Below are positions 1 to 6,184 of a DNA stretch of 6,748 nucleotides, piece by piece. The DNA is from Acidobacteriaceae bacterium (lineage in GTDB: Bacteria > Acidobacteriota > Terriglobia > Terriglobales > Acidobacteriaceae). Each line of letters starts with the position of its first letter. The first letter of the stretch is position 1. The stretch covers positions 1 through 6,748 of the forward strand of contig PLBD01000540.1 in NCBI GenBank assembly GCA_003135315.1, written 5' to 3'. The position numbers were made by a program, and so were the translations under genes. The notes beneath the pieces were generated by a model. That model ran no database searches. It worked only from the letters and a program-made list of their open reading frames with translations, and had not been told where the DNA came from.

Positions 1-274
1 CCAGCAGTGCCGTGAGCGCACGCAGAATCCGGCTCTTCGCCTGCCCGCGCAGTCCCAAAAGAATGAAATTATGCCGGGAAAGAATTGCGTTGACGATCTG
101 GGGCACAACCGTGTCGTCATACCCGACGATGCCAGGGAAAGTGGGACCGCTGCCGCGCAGGCGTTCCATGAGGTTGTCGCGCATCTCGTCCTTGACGCGG
201 CGGTTGCGCACCCGCTCTTCGGAGAATTGCTGGCTGCGGCGAAGCTCGGCCAAAGTTTGTGGGAGATTGCTCAA
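1..274 (-). CDS. Mg-chelatase-like AAA+ ATPase, N-terminal part (3' end off the window)
   Basis: The first 91 codons of a minus-strand gene are visible, and the remainder lies beyond base 1. Residues 44-91 read through PTFPGIVGYDDTVVPQI and then a Walker A region GLRGQAKS (residues 74-81). This is the slightly degenerate P-loop (AKS in place of GKS) that I associate with ChlI/BchI-related AAA+ ATPases of Acidobacteria and relatives. Residues 1-43 form a charged, probably helical lead-in. Such proteins are often labelled 'magnesium chelatase', but the wider family contains MoxR-like remodelling ATPases, and nothing here indicates chlorophyll synthesis. The start is TTG at 274. A GGAGGTGA Shine-Dalgarno sits at 289-282 with a 7-nt spacer, and the frame has a stop at 349-347. 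Walker B, sensor motifs and any C-terminal domain cannot be judged. The family call is fairly sure; the cellular role is not known. Confidence 0.85.
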   Translation of the reverse strand, partial: MSNLPQTLAELRRSQQFSEERVRNRRVKDEMRDNLMERLRGSGPTFPGIVGYDDTVVPQIVNAILSRHNFILLGLRGQAKSRILRALTALL

Positions 275-281
275 GGGCTGG

Positions 282-289
282 TCACCTCC
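282..289 (-). promoter_or_regulatory. Strong Shine-Dalgarno that fixes a TTG start
   Basis: The minus strand reads GGAGGTGA, a near-perfect anti-16S match, followed by a 7-nt spacer and TTG at 274-272. The in-frame alternatives upstream (TTG 319, TTG 313, GTG 307) have no comparable site. This decides the start of the AAA+ ATPase gene and suggests efficient translation despite the TTG codon. Confidence 0.8.
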
Positions 290-343
290 GAGGTCACGGC
301 CGCCCACTTCCAAGGGCAAGCCGAACCAATTGCGGATGTCCGT

Positions 344-388
344 ATTCTACGCCAGCGGCTATCACAGGCGCGGGTGACAGAAATCACC
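344..388 (-). promoter_or_regulatory. Possible promoter and dyad ahead of the AAA+ ATPase gene
   Basis: The 174-bp gap between the channel stop (449) and the ATPase start (274) holds no credible gene. On the minus strand a TAGAAT hexamer (349-344) matches five of six bases of the -10 consensus, but nothing resembling a -35 lies 16-18 bp upstream. A perfect dyad GGTGA-N6-TCACC (388-373) would be centred near -43 from the implied transcription start at about 337, the position an activator typically occupies. This is inference from spacing only. The gene could equally be read through from the channel gene. Confidence 0.22.
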
Positions 389-448
389 AGGAGATGGGTT
401 GATCGTCGCGATGAAAAAAACTCAGGAAGAGGCGCCTTTGTGGCTCGA

Positions 449-3070
449 TCACTCTTTGCTTGTCGCGGCGCTTTTCGATTGGTCGATCGCCAGATTTGAT
501 TCCAACCCGTGCTTGATCTCCGCTTCGCCCGCTCCATTGGGCGAAAGCAACGTCATCGCCGCATTGGCATCCACTGCACGCAGGCGGAGATCGCGCTGCG
601 GGAAGGGAATTTCGATGCCGGCCAGGTCCAGCAGGCGCATCACTTCGAGCGCCACTTCGCTCTTCACTTTGACCGTGTTGCTCTCCTGCATCACCCAGAA
701 CTGTAGTTCGAAATTGAGAGCGCTGTCGGCAAATTCCTTGAAGTAGGCAGCCGGAGCAGGCGAGGTGAGCACAAGTTCGTGCGCAGTGGCAGCCTGATCG
801 AGCAACCTGGAGACCAGCTTGACGTCGCTGCCATAGGCCACCCCAACCGGCAGGTCTACGCGCCGCAGCGATTCCGACAGCGTCCAGTTAATTACTTTGC
901 CGGAGATGAAGTTCCCGTTGGGGATGATGACCTCGGCTCCCTGGAAGGTCTTCACCGTGCTGGACCGAATTCCGATTCGTGTCACCGTACCTGTGGTTCC
1001 GTCGACATCGAGAACGTCGCCGACGTGAATCGGCCGCTCGAATTGCAGGATAAGTCCAGAAATAAAATTGTTGACGATGTTCTGAAGGCCAAAGCCTACG
1101 CCCACGCCCAGCGCGCCGGTCAGTACCGTGAACTTGTTCAGTTCCACCCCGCCGAGGTTCACCGCAAAAAAGAAGACCAGCAGAAGCAACAGGTAATGCA
1201 GCATCGACGAGAACAGCTCAGGCAGACCGCGGGACAGATGAAACCGGCTGAGCAGTTCCTCGCGGAAGAGAAAGCGCACAGAGCTGGATATGGCATATCC
1301 GACCAGCAGAATCACGAAAAAGCCCAGTATGCTGCCCAGAGTGACGCTCGCCGATGCGCCGGCGATGTGAAACTCGAGCACATCCTTAACGCGAGCAGCC
1401 ACCCATTCGCCGAGGCCCAGCAGGTCCACGGTGACCCTCAGCCAGATCAGGACTCCCGCCCATTGCAGGGTTCGAGGTACCCAACGGACGATGGTGTCGC
1501 GATGGCAGCGGACCGCAGCCAGTTGCTGTGCGCCGGGCCAGTCAATGCCCTCAAGCAATAGCAGGGTGAACACGCGCACTACGGTGAGCATGCAGACGGC
1601 GATAAACGTACTGTACAGGCACAGGATTGCCAGGAACTGTGCCAGCCTGACATAGCCCAACAGGTTCGCCACCAGCGAGACGCCCAGAATGAAGACGGCG
1701 AGCCTTATGGCCTGGAGGCGAAGCCAGCCGGAGTTGCCTTCGCCCTTCGAACGTGGCGTGCGTGAGGGCCGGAGCAGAATGGCGAAGAAAACGAAGACGA
1801 CCAGTTGCAGGACGAACTGCACCTCCCGCTTGGTTGAAGGCGAGAACGCCATCCATGCGGTAAATGCGCTGAGCCCGTAAACGACCGCGAGGCAATACAG
1901 CACGATGCGAAACGGTGGTGCGATGAAAGGAGGCAAGAGAACAACAATAGGGATGAAAGAGACCAGGATGACCAGGCCCACCAGCGGCAAAGGGGCCGAA
2001 GGCGCCAGCAGGTAAGCGCCCAGCATCGGCGGCAGCAGGCCGAGCGCAATCCAGTGACGGGCAATATGCTGCATTAACGCGGGTTGAGTATCCGTCGGCT
2101 GGGCGTAGCGCGCCGCGGTGTGCAGCCGGTAAGCGCCAAACAATGAGAGGAACAGGAGCATCGCCAGCAAAACCAGTGCGCCCCGCGTCTGCAAGGCAAA
2201 GGCGCGAATGGCCTGCAGCCGGGTGAAAGCGGTGAGGTAAATGCCGCCGCTCTCGCCCTCTTGCCGCCGCTGATTCATCTGCCACAGGGGCAAACTGTCG
2301 CGTTCGAATAGGCGGCTGTCCTGGTCCTGCTGCGATTTATTCAGGCGGTATAGGACATCCAGCGCAAGCTGGTCCTGGCTGCCAGCGCGGACCTGCAGAT
2401 TTACCAGGACGCGCAGTTGGTCCTGCGCCTGCGCCGTCAGCTTGCGCAGCGATGTGACGGACTCCCGGATGACATCCAGGGTCGGGCCGAGGTCGGGAGT
2501 CGACTTGTTCTCCTCCAGCGTGGCATTCCACGGTATTTGCTGCGCCTGCAATTGCTGAACTGCCGATTGCGCGGTATTGGCCCAATCCAGTAGCTCTCGA
2601 CGCGTGGCGGCAGTATCTTTCTGCACAGCGCGCCAATAATTTTCCTCTTCGCGAATCTCCAGAGCAGTAGGAGAGGCGGCCAGCACGGCGTCCGTGTTCT
2701 TTTCCCGTGATTGCAACTCGCCATGCCGCGTATCGAGGGTGGCTGTGGTAGCGCTTAGTTGATCGGGCGAGGGCAATCCGTCTGAAATCTCGCGCAGCAT
2801 GCGCTTGAGATCTTCCGAACGGGCGGCGACATCCGGCAAGGGAATGTCAACCGAAACCGGCGCTGCCGGAGCGGCAGGGGCCGGAGCGGGCGCTGCAGCC
2901 GCAGCCTTTGCTTCCGAGCTTCCGAGCAGCAGCTTGGCCGCAGAACCGGATGCCTGGGCGACAGCCGGCCTTGCGATACAGACCAACGCCAGCAGCAACA
3001 GCGTATAAGAGACGACGCGAGGGTTGGCTTTGGCGCCGCCAATACCGGAGGTAGAGGGCCGTTGGGACAT
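449..3070 (-). CDS. Large MscS-family mechanosensitive ion channel with periplasmic N-terminal domain
   Basis: This is an inner-membrane channel that would open on membrane tension and release solutes during hypo-osmotic shock. Numbered from the ATG at 3070 (873 aa): signal peptide 1-38 (hydrophobic core 22-35, cleavage after AVA), an Ala/Pro-rich linker at about 51-74, a Gln/Leu/Arg-rich periplasmic helical region at about 75-290, then about eleven membrane helices between 295 and 676. The last is the pore helix, with GALGVGVGFGLQNIVNNF. The MscS beta domain follows (FERPIHVGDVLDVDG, then VIIPNGNFISGKVINWT), then a cytoplasmic alpha/beta domain ending GIEIPFPQRDLRLR. Length and helix number resemble MscK/MscM (about 1,100 aa) more than MscS (286 aa). 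An in-frame GTG at 3094 would add eight residues. Neither start has a well-placed Shine-Dalgarno (GGGAG lies only 1 nt before the ATG), but the ATG gives the more typical signal peptide. It probably shares a transcript with the TPR gene upstream. The family is certain; the subtype and gating are not. Confidence 0.95.
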   Translation of the reverse strand: MSQRPSTSGIGGAKANPRVVSYTLLLLALVCIARPAVAQASGSAAKLLLGSSEAKAAAAAPAPAPAAPAAPVSVDIPLPDVAARSEDLKRMLREISDGLPSPDQLSATTATLDTRHGELQSREKNTDAVLAASPTALEIREEENYWRAVQKDTAATRRELLDWANTAQSAVQQLQAQQIPWNATLEENKSTPDLGPTLDVIRESVTSLRKLTAQAQDQLRVLVNLQVRAGSQDQLALDVLYRLNKSQQDQDSRLFERDSLPLWQMNQRRQEGESGGIYLTAFTRLQAIRAFALQTRGALVLLAMLLFLSLFGAYRLHTAARYAQPTDTQPALMQHIARHWIALGLLPPMLGAYLLAPSAPLPLVGLVILVSFIPIVVLLPPFIAPPFRIVLYCLAVVYGLSAFTAWMAFSPSTKREVQFVLQLVVFVFFAILLRPSRTPRSKGEGNSGWLRLQAIRLAVFILGVSLVANLLGYVRLAQFLAILCLYSTFIAVCMLTVVRVFTLLLLEGIDWPGAQQLAAVRCHRDTIVRWVPRTLQWAGVLIWLRVTVDLLGLGEWVAARVKDVLEFHIAGASASVTLGSILGFFVILLVGYAISSSVRFLFREELLSRFHLSRGLPELFSSMLHYLLLLLVFFFAVNLGGVELNKFTVLTGALGVGVGFGLQNIVNNFISGLILQFERPIHVGDVLDVDGTTGTVTRIGIRSSTVKTFQGAEVIIPNGNFISGKVINWTLSESLRRVDLPVGVAYGSDVKLVSRLLDQAATAHELVLTSPAPAAYFKEFADSALNFELQFWVMQESNTVKVKSEVALEVMRLLDLAGIEIPFPQRDLRLRAVDANAAMTLLSPNGAGEAEIKHGLESNLAIDQSKSAATSKE

Positions 3071-3090
3071 GCTCCCGACATTATCGCCGA

Positions 3091-3106
3091 TCACAGCAAG
3101 CTGTGA
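3091..3106. promoter_or_regulatory. Perfect 16-bp dyad between the TPR and mscS genes
   Basis: TCACAGC-AA-GCTGTGA is a perfect 7-bp inverted repeat with a 2-bp centre. It lies in the 57-bp gap between the TPR stop (3128) and the channel ATG (3070). It could be an operator for a dimeric regulator or a small mRNA structure near the channel ribosome-binding region. No T-run follows on the minus strand, so it is not a classical terminator. Arms of this length can arise by chance in a window this size; the location is what makes it notable. Confidence 0.3.
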
Positions 3107-3127
3107 ACGAAATCCGATCGCAGCGGT

Positions 3128-3451
3128 TCAGGCACGATCCAACTCGTCTAACATGCCTTCCATTTCGGAGAGAGCGTGCTGATTGCGGGTGCGTCGGGCG
3201 CAGTCGATGCCGTGCCGCAGCATGGCACGCGCTTCCTCCGTGCGTTCGGCCTGGGCCAGGGCCTGGGCAGCCATGAAGTAGCCATTCGTGTAGTCGGGGT
3301 GTGCAGCCAGCAACTGTCGGAACTCCGCGAGGGCAGCGTCAGTTTCTCCAGAACCGGAATACTCCAGCCCGAGCGCGTAGCGGGCAAAGGCGTCGTCTGG
3401 TTTGGCTGCGAGGATCTCTTTGAGGGCGGCTACACGGGTTTCGTCTGGCAT
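3128..3451 (-). CDS. Small two-repeat TPR protein
   Basis: This 107-residue protein has no signal peptide, so it is probably cytoplasmic. It contains two contiguous 34-residue tetratricopeptide repeats, at about 19-52 (DDAFARYALGLEYSGSGETD through AAHP) and 53-86 (DYTNGYFMAAQALAQAERTE through ARR). Each has the expected small and aromatic residue pattern. A capping helix follows (HALSEMEGMLDELDRA). TPR units bind protein or peptide partners, and no enzymatic residues are evident. The start is ATG at 3451, preceded by GGGAG with a good spacer. The frame stays open upstream to ATG 3565, but that stretch is low in structure and lacks a Shine-Dalgarno. The gene is first in a probable minus-strand transcription unit with the mechanosensitive channel, 57 bp away. 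A scaffold or assembly role for the channel is possible but unsupported by sequence. Confidence 0.88.
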   Translation of the reverse strand: MPDETRVAALKEILAAKPDDAFARYALGLEYSGSGETDAALAEFRQLLAAHPDYTNGYFMAAQALAQAERTEEARAMLRHGIDCARRTRNQHALSEMEGMLDELDRA

Positions 3452-3472
3452 GGAGTGGTTCTCCCGCGAACG

Positions 3473-3501
3473 ATAATCGCATGACAGAGGCAGGTTCTGA
3501 A
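3473..3501 (-). promoter_or_regulatory. Candidate promoter for the TPR-mscS unit
   Basis: On the minus strand, TTCAGA (3501-3496) and GATTAT (3478-3473) are separated by exactly 17 bp, and each matches four of six sigma-70 consensus bases. The implied transcription start near 3466 leaves a short leader before the ATG at 3451. It lies in the 128-bp divergent region, where a promoter is expected. The match is weak and the main sigma factor preference of the organism is not known. Confidence 0.25.
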
Positions 3502-3542
3502 AGTCCATCGTGGGCCATGGTGGATGCGATGCAGGCCGGACA

Positions 3543-3548
3543 GTACAA
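3543..3548 (+). promoter_or_regulatory. Candidate -10 element for the plus-strand genes
   Basis: TACAAT matches five of six bases of the -10 consensus and sits 31 bp before the TTG start at 3580. No recognisable -35 lies 16-18 bp upstream (the region reads GTGGATG). It is the best plus-strand candidate in the divergent intergenic region. Confidence 0.25.
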
Positions 3549-3570
3549 TTGGCCCTTGATCTCATTTGCG

Positions 3571-3574
3571 AGGA
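3571..3574 (+). promoter_or_regulatory. Ribosome-binding site supporting the TTG start of the Cys-rich gene
   Basis: AGGA lies five bases before TTG 3580. The competing ATG at 3598 is preceded by a pyrimidine-rich stretch without any purine-rich site. The site is modest but favours the longer protein that keeps the first cysteine. Confidence 0.5.
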
Positions 3575-3579
3575 ACTGA

Positions 3580-4017
3580 TTGGCCTGTCCTTTCTTCATG
3601 CCGGATTCTCGACTTGCTGCGGATTGGCCATTTCCGCAGCGGCTGCCTTTAGGCGCGGGATGGGCGGGTGTCTGTACTGCGCCCGGTCACGAGGATGCTC
3701 GCCCGCGGGAAGAAGAACTGAAGTCGGGCTGCAACCTCGGCTATGCTAAGAATTGCCACCGTCTTCCCGCCGATCGCCATGCTGACGCGGTGCGCTTTGT
3801 GCTGGGAGAGGAACGTGATGGAATCGTACGCGTGCTGTTCGCCTGCGAGCGGGCGCACCTGCCGGCGAGCCATGGCGAGCTGTTGTACTTGAAGGCAAGC
3901 GGCGCGTGGCTCCAGCGACACGAGAATGCGTGCGTGCAGCGTATGGCCGAGTGCTATGTGCAGGCGCAGATGGAACGGCGGGCGGGTTGTAGGGCGAATC
4001 AAGGCGAGGAATCATGA
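3580..4017 (+). CDS. Uncharacterised Cys-rich small protein
   Basis: This is a 145-residue protein of unknown function. It resembles hypothetical proteins I recall from Acidobacteria that open with ACPFF and contain a CNLGYA...C..LP...ADAVRF core followed by a CE..H.P..HG.L.Y segment. There is no signal peptide or membrane segment. Eight cysteines are present, at 3, 32, 51, 59, 89, 118, 125 and 137. C3, C32, C51 and C59 lie in the best-conserved-looking N-terminal half, with H37 and H60 nearby, so zinc or an iron-sulfur cluster is conceivable. That is inference only. The C-terminal part (VQRMAECYVQAQMERR) looks helical. The start is TTG at 3580, supported by AGGA at 3571-3574 and by keeping the ACPFF opening. 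ATG 3598 would lose C3 and has no Shine-Dalgarno. The gene is divergent from the TPR gene and 72 bp upstream of the thioesterase. Confidence 0.8.
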   Translation: MACPFFMPDSRLAADWPFPQRLPLGAGWAGVCTAPGHEDARPREEELKSGCNLGYAKNCHRLPADRHADAVRFVLGEERDGIVRVLFACERAHLPASHGELLYLKASGAWLQRHENACVQRMAECYVQAQMERRAGCRANQGEES

Positions 4018-4100
4018 CTAAGGCAGGAGCAAAGGGAATGCCTGTCGCTGGCTCGAAACCTGAAACTCGAAACTCGAAACCCAATCGCTATGGACGATAA
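4014..4100 (+). CDS. Possible 28-codon linking ORF (speculative)
   Basis: An ATG at 4014 overlaps the stop of the Cys-rich gene in an ATGA arrangement, with GAGGA just upstream (4006-4010). The ORF reads MTKAGAKGMPVAGSKPETRN and then ends after eight more residues at TAA 4098-4100, eight bases past the A of the thioesterase ATG (4090). Half of it is encoded by the CTCGAAA tandem repeat. The peptide has no recognisable domain and is basic. The geometry would let ribosomes terminate and restart at the thioesterase, which has no Shine-Dalgarno of its own. A chance ORF of this length is quite possible. Confidence 0.22.
   Translation: MTKAGAKGMPVAGSKPETRNSKPNRYGR
4052..4079. repeat. Four tandem heptamers, consensus CTCGAAA
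   Basis: The units are CTCGAAA (4052-4058), CCTGAAA (4059-4065), CTCGAAA (4066-4072) and CTCGAAA (4073-4079). Three are identical and one is diverged at two positions. The array ends 10 bp before the thioesterase ATG, where a Shine-Dalgarno would normally lie. Similar intergenic stretches could be a dispersed simple repeat of the genome; this cannot be judged from one copy. Confidence 0.85.
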
Positions 4101-4599
4101 GCAGAACGATAATTTACGACCGAGGCCGGTAAGCGAGTCGAAGTCCGAGATGATTGAACTCGTTTTACCGAACGACACCAATCCGCTGGGAGCGCTGCTG
4201 GGCGGGCGTTTGATGCACTGGATCGACCTGGCCGGAGCACTGGCTGCGCACCGCCATTCGCACTCCTACGCCGTGACGGCTTCGATGGACCACATCGATT
4301 TCCTCGTACCGGTACACGTGGGCGACATGGTGATCCTTCAGTCGGCTGTCAATCGCGTCTTCCACAGCTCGATGGAGGTTGGAGTGAAAGTGCTGGTGGA
4401 GAACTACATCTCCGGGACGCGGCAGAAGGTGGCGACGGCTTATCTCACGTTCGTCGCCGTAGATCGTTTCGGAAGGAAGCTGCAGGTGGCGCCCGTAGTT
4501 CCCGAGACAGAAGAAGAACAGCGGCGTTACGAAGGCGCGCTGCGGCGTCGCGAAGCTTCGCGCAACGAACGCGAGCGCAGGCAAGCGGCCAGGAGATAA
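4090..4599 (+). CDS. Hotdog-fold acyl-CoA thioesterase (YciA/ACOT7-like)
   Basis: This cytoplasmic enzyme is expected to hydrolyse acyl-CoA to free fatty acid and CoA. Within 169 aa, one hotdog domain spans about 18-135. The motif NDTNPLGALLGGRLMHWIDL contains N31 and D46, matching the conserved Asn/Asp pair of this family on the central helix. It is followed by TASMDHIDFLVPVHVGD (63-79), a typical second hotdog strand-turn, and by SMEVGVKVLVEN (94-105). The C-terminal tail (about 143-169) is rich in Arg and Glu and probably helical; single-domain YciA proteins are shorter (about 130 aa). The start is ATG at 4090. It has no Shine-Dalgarno but keeps the conserved-looking SESKSEMIELVLPND opening, which ATG 4150 would cut. 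The stop is 3 bp before the carboxypeptidase start. Chain-length preference cannot be read from the sequence. Confidence 0.92.
   Translation: MDDKQNDNLRPRPVSESKSEMIELVLPNDTNPLGALLGGRLMHWIDLAGALAAHRHSHSYAVTASMDHIDFLVPVHVGDMVILQSAVNRVFHSSMEVGVKVLVENYISGTRQKVATAYLTFVAVDRFGRKLQVAPVVPETEEEQRRYEGALRRREASRNERERRQAARR
4591..4595 (+). promoter_or_regulatory. Shine-Dalgarno embedded in the end of the thioesterase gene
   Basis: AGGAG lies within the last two sense codons (AGG AGA) of the thioesterase and is followed by its TAA, with a 7-nt spacer to TTG 4603. It decides the start of the carboxypeptidase gene and implies translational coupling of the two genes. Confidence 0.75.
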
Positions 4600-4602
4600 A
4601 CA

Positions 4603-6171
4603 TTGCGTCGTCTAACTGGAGTCTTGATTGTCTTAGTCGGATTGTTTTCATTCCAGCTCCTGGGCCAGCAGAAAGAAGCTGATCAGAAAAGCGAGTCCGC
4701 GCCCGAGCAGACGGTCGAAAAATCGGCTCAGTTCAAGTCCCCGGCGGAAACGCCGAAGCCAGCCGAGGGACAAAAAGAAACTCCGCCGGTCATCACTCAT
4801 CATGAAATCCGCGTAGGCGGCCGGGTACTTCATTACACCGCGACCACTGGGCTCATGCCCATCCGCAACACTGAGAACGATGAGGTTGAGGCCAATATTT
4901 TCTTCGTCGCCTACACGCTGGAGAATGCAGGTCCCAATCGCCCGCTGATGTTTTCCTTCAATGGCGGGCCGGGCTCGGCATCGGTATGGCTGCACATGGG
5001 CGCGATCGGTCCGCGGCGGGTGAAGATGCTGCCCGATGGCAGCATGCCACCGCCGCCGTTCGAACTCATTGACAACCAGCAGACCTGGCTCGACCAGACT
5101 GACCTGGTATTTATCGATCCAGTCGGTACCGGCTACAGCCGTGCCACGAAGAAGGAGTTCGCCAAGAAGTTTTACGGAGTAAAGGGCGACATCTCCTCCG
5201 TGGGCGAGTTTATTCGCCTGTACCTGACGCGGTATCAGCGCTGGACCTCGCCGTTGTTCCTTGTGGGCGAAAGCTACGGTACAACCCGTGCTGCCGGGCT
5301 GAGCGGATATCTCATCGACAAGGGCATTGCGCTCAGCGGCGTGGTGCTGGTGTCGTCGGTACTCAACTTCCAAACTTTGGGATTCTCCCACGGCAACGAT
5401 CTGCCGTATATCCTCTACCTGCCCAGTTACGCCTCCACCGCGTGGTACCACAAGAAGCTGCCTGCCGATTTGCAGCAGCGCGATCTGCAAAGCGTGTTAC
5501 GGGAAGCCGAGCAGTTCGCTTCCGGCCCGTATGCGAGCGCCCGCGGGAAGGGTGACGCCTTGAGCCAGCAGGAGCGGCAAAGCATAGTCGATCAACTGAC
5601 GCGTTTTACCGGTCTCGACCGCAGCCTCATTGATGAGAACGATCTTCGCATCAAGCAACCGATCTTCTGCGGCGAGCTACTGCGTCAGCAACGGCTCATG
5701 GTGGGCCGTCTGGACAGCCGCTTCACCGGCCCAAGACTCTCCCAGGGGCCGGCGGGGGATTATTACGATCCCACGATGTCGGTGGTTCGGCCGCCATTCA
5801 CGGCGACGTTCAACAACTACGTCCGCGCCGATCTCGGCTACAAGACCGATCTGGCCTACAGCATCCTCGACTCCCTGGAATGGGATTGGGGATCGGCTGG
5901 CGAGGGCTTTGCGGATACCAGCGAAGCGCTGCGGCAGGCTTTCGTCAAGAACCCCTATATGAAGCTGTTCGTGGCATCGGGATATTACGACTTGGCGACG
6001 CCTTACTTCGCAACCCAGTACACGTTAAATCATATGGACCTGGATCCCCAGCAGCACGCGAAGATTACCTTGGGTTATTACGACGCCGGGCACATGATGT
6101 ATCTGCGCAGCGACTCGCTGGATCGGTTGAAGCAGGATGTGTCGGGATTCCTGGCCGGCGCGTTGCATTAA
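4603..6171 (+). CDS. Secreted serine carboxypeptidase, peptidase family S10
   Basis: The enzyme removes C-terminal amino acids from peptides and is exported to the periplasm or outside. Within 522 aa, a signal peptide occupies 1-21 (RRLTGVLIVLVGLFSFQLLG, then QQ). A Lys/Glu/Pro-rich linker follows at about 22-65, and the alpha/beta-hydrolase domain spans about 66-520. The S10 motifs are complete. N120-GGPGS is the oxyanion and substrate-carboxylate region, DPVGTGYS begins at D172, and the nucleophile is S224 in GESYG, with E223 placed to bind the C-terminal carboxylate. The acid is D463 in GYYDLATP and the base is H497 in DAGHMMY. No lipobox is present. The start is TTG at 4603, with AGGAG at a 7-nt spacer; it gives a clean signal peptide. 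The gene is tightly coupled to the thioesterase, though a functional link between a cytoplasmic thioesterase and a secreted peptidase is not obvious. The family call is secure; the natural substrate is unknown. Confidence 0.95.
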   Translation: MRRLTGVLIVLVGLFSFQLLGQQKEADQKSESAPEQTVEKSAQFKSPAETPKPAEGQKETPPVITHHEIRVGGRVLHYTATTGLMPIRNTENDEVEANIFFVAYTLENAGPNRPLMFSFNGGPGSASVWLHMGAIGPRRVKMLPDGSMPPPPFELIDNQQTWLDQTDLVFIDPVGTGYSRATKKEFAKKFYGVKGDISSVGEFIRLYLTRYQRWTSPLFLVGESYGTTRAAGLSGYLIDKGIALSGVVLVSSVLNFQTLGFSHGNDLPYILYLPSYASTAWYHKKLPADLQQRDLQSVLREAEQFASGPYASARGKGDALSQQERQSIVDQLTRFTGLDRSLIDENDLRIKQPIFCGELLRQQRLMVGRLDSRFTGPRLSQGPAGDYYDPTMSVVRPPFTATFNNYVRADLGYKTDLAYSILDSLEWDWGSAGEGFADTSEALRQAFVKNPYMKLFVASGYYDLATPYFATQYTLNHMDLDPQQHAKITLGYYDAGHMMYLRSDSLDRLKQDVSGFLAGALH

Positions 6172-6184
6172 GTGCCGCGGAGGA

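Noticed and set aside
414..437. A 7-T run on the minus strand just after the channel stop, with the palindrome AGGCGCCT nearby
   Set aside because: The palindrome has no loop and no stable stem directly precedes the T-run, so it is not a convincing intrinsic terminator.
71..499. A 142-codon plus-strand open frame at the left end
   Set aside because: It is antisense to the AAA+ ATPase, whose Walker A and family motifs are clear, and runs into the end of the channel gene.
779..1561. A 260-codon plus-strand open frame opposite the channel gene
   Set aside because: It is fully antisense to the well-supported MscS channel, has low-complexity Gln/Arg-rich composition and shows no domain. It is a by-product of GC-biased codon use.
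1551..2285. A 244-codon minus-strand open frame inside the channel gene
   Set aside because: It is a shifted frame of the membrane region of the channel. The real frame shows continuous hydrophobic helices.
3091..3106. Reading the dyad as a CRP/FNR-type site
   Set aside because: CRP sites are TGTGA-N6-TCACA. Here the arms are in the opposite order (TCACAGC then GCTGTGA), so the similarity is only in base content.
3452..3565. N-terminal extension of the TPR gene to ATG 3565
   Set aside because: The extra 38 residues show no pattern and no Shine-Dalgarno precedes that ATG, whereas ATG 3451 has one. The extension would also fill most of the divergent promoter region.
4648..5490. A 280-codon minus-strand open frame
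   Set aside because: It is antisense to the S10 carboxypeptidase, whose motifs are intact in the other strand, and it has no recognisable domain of its own.
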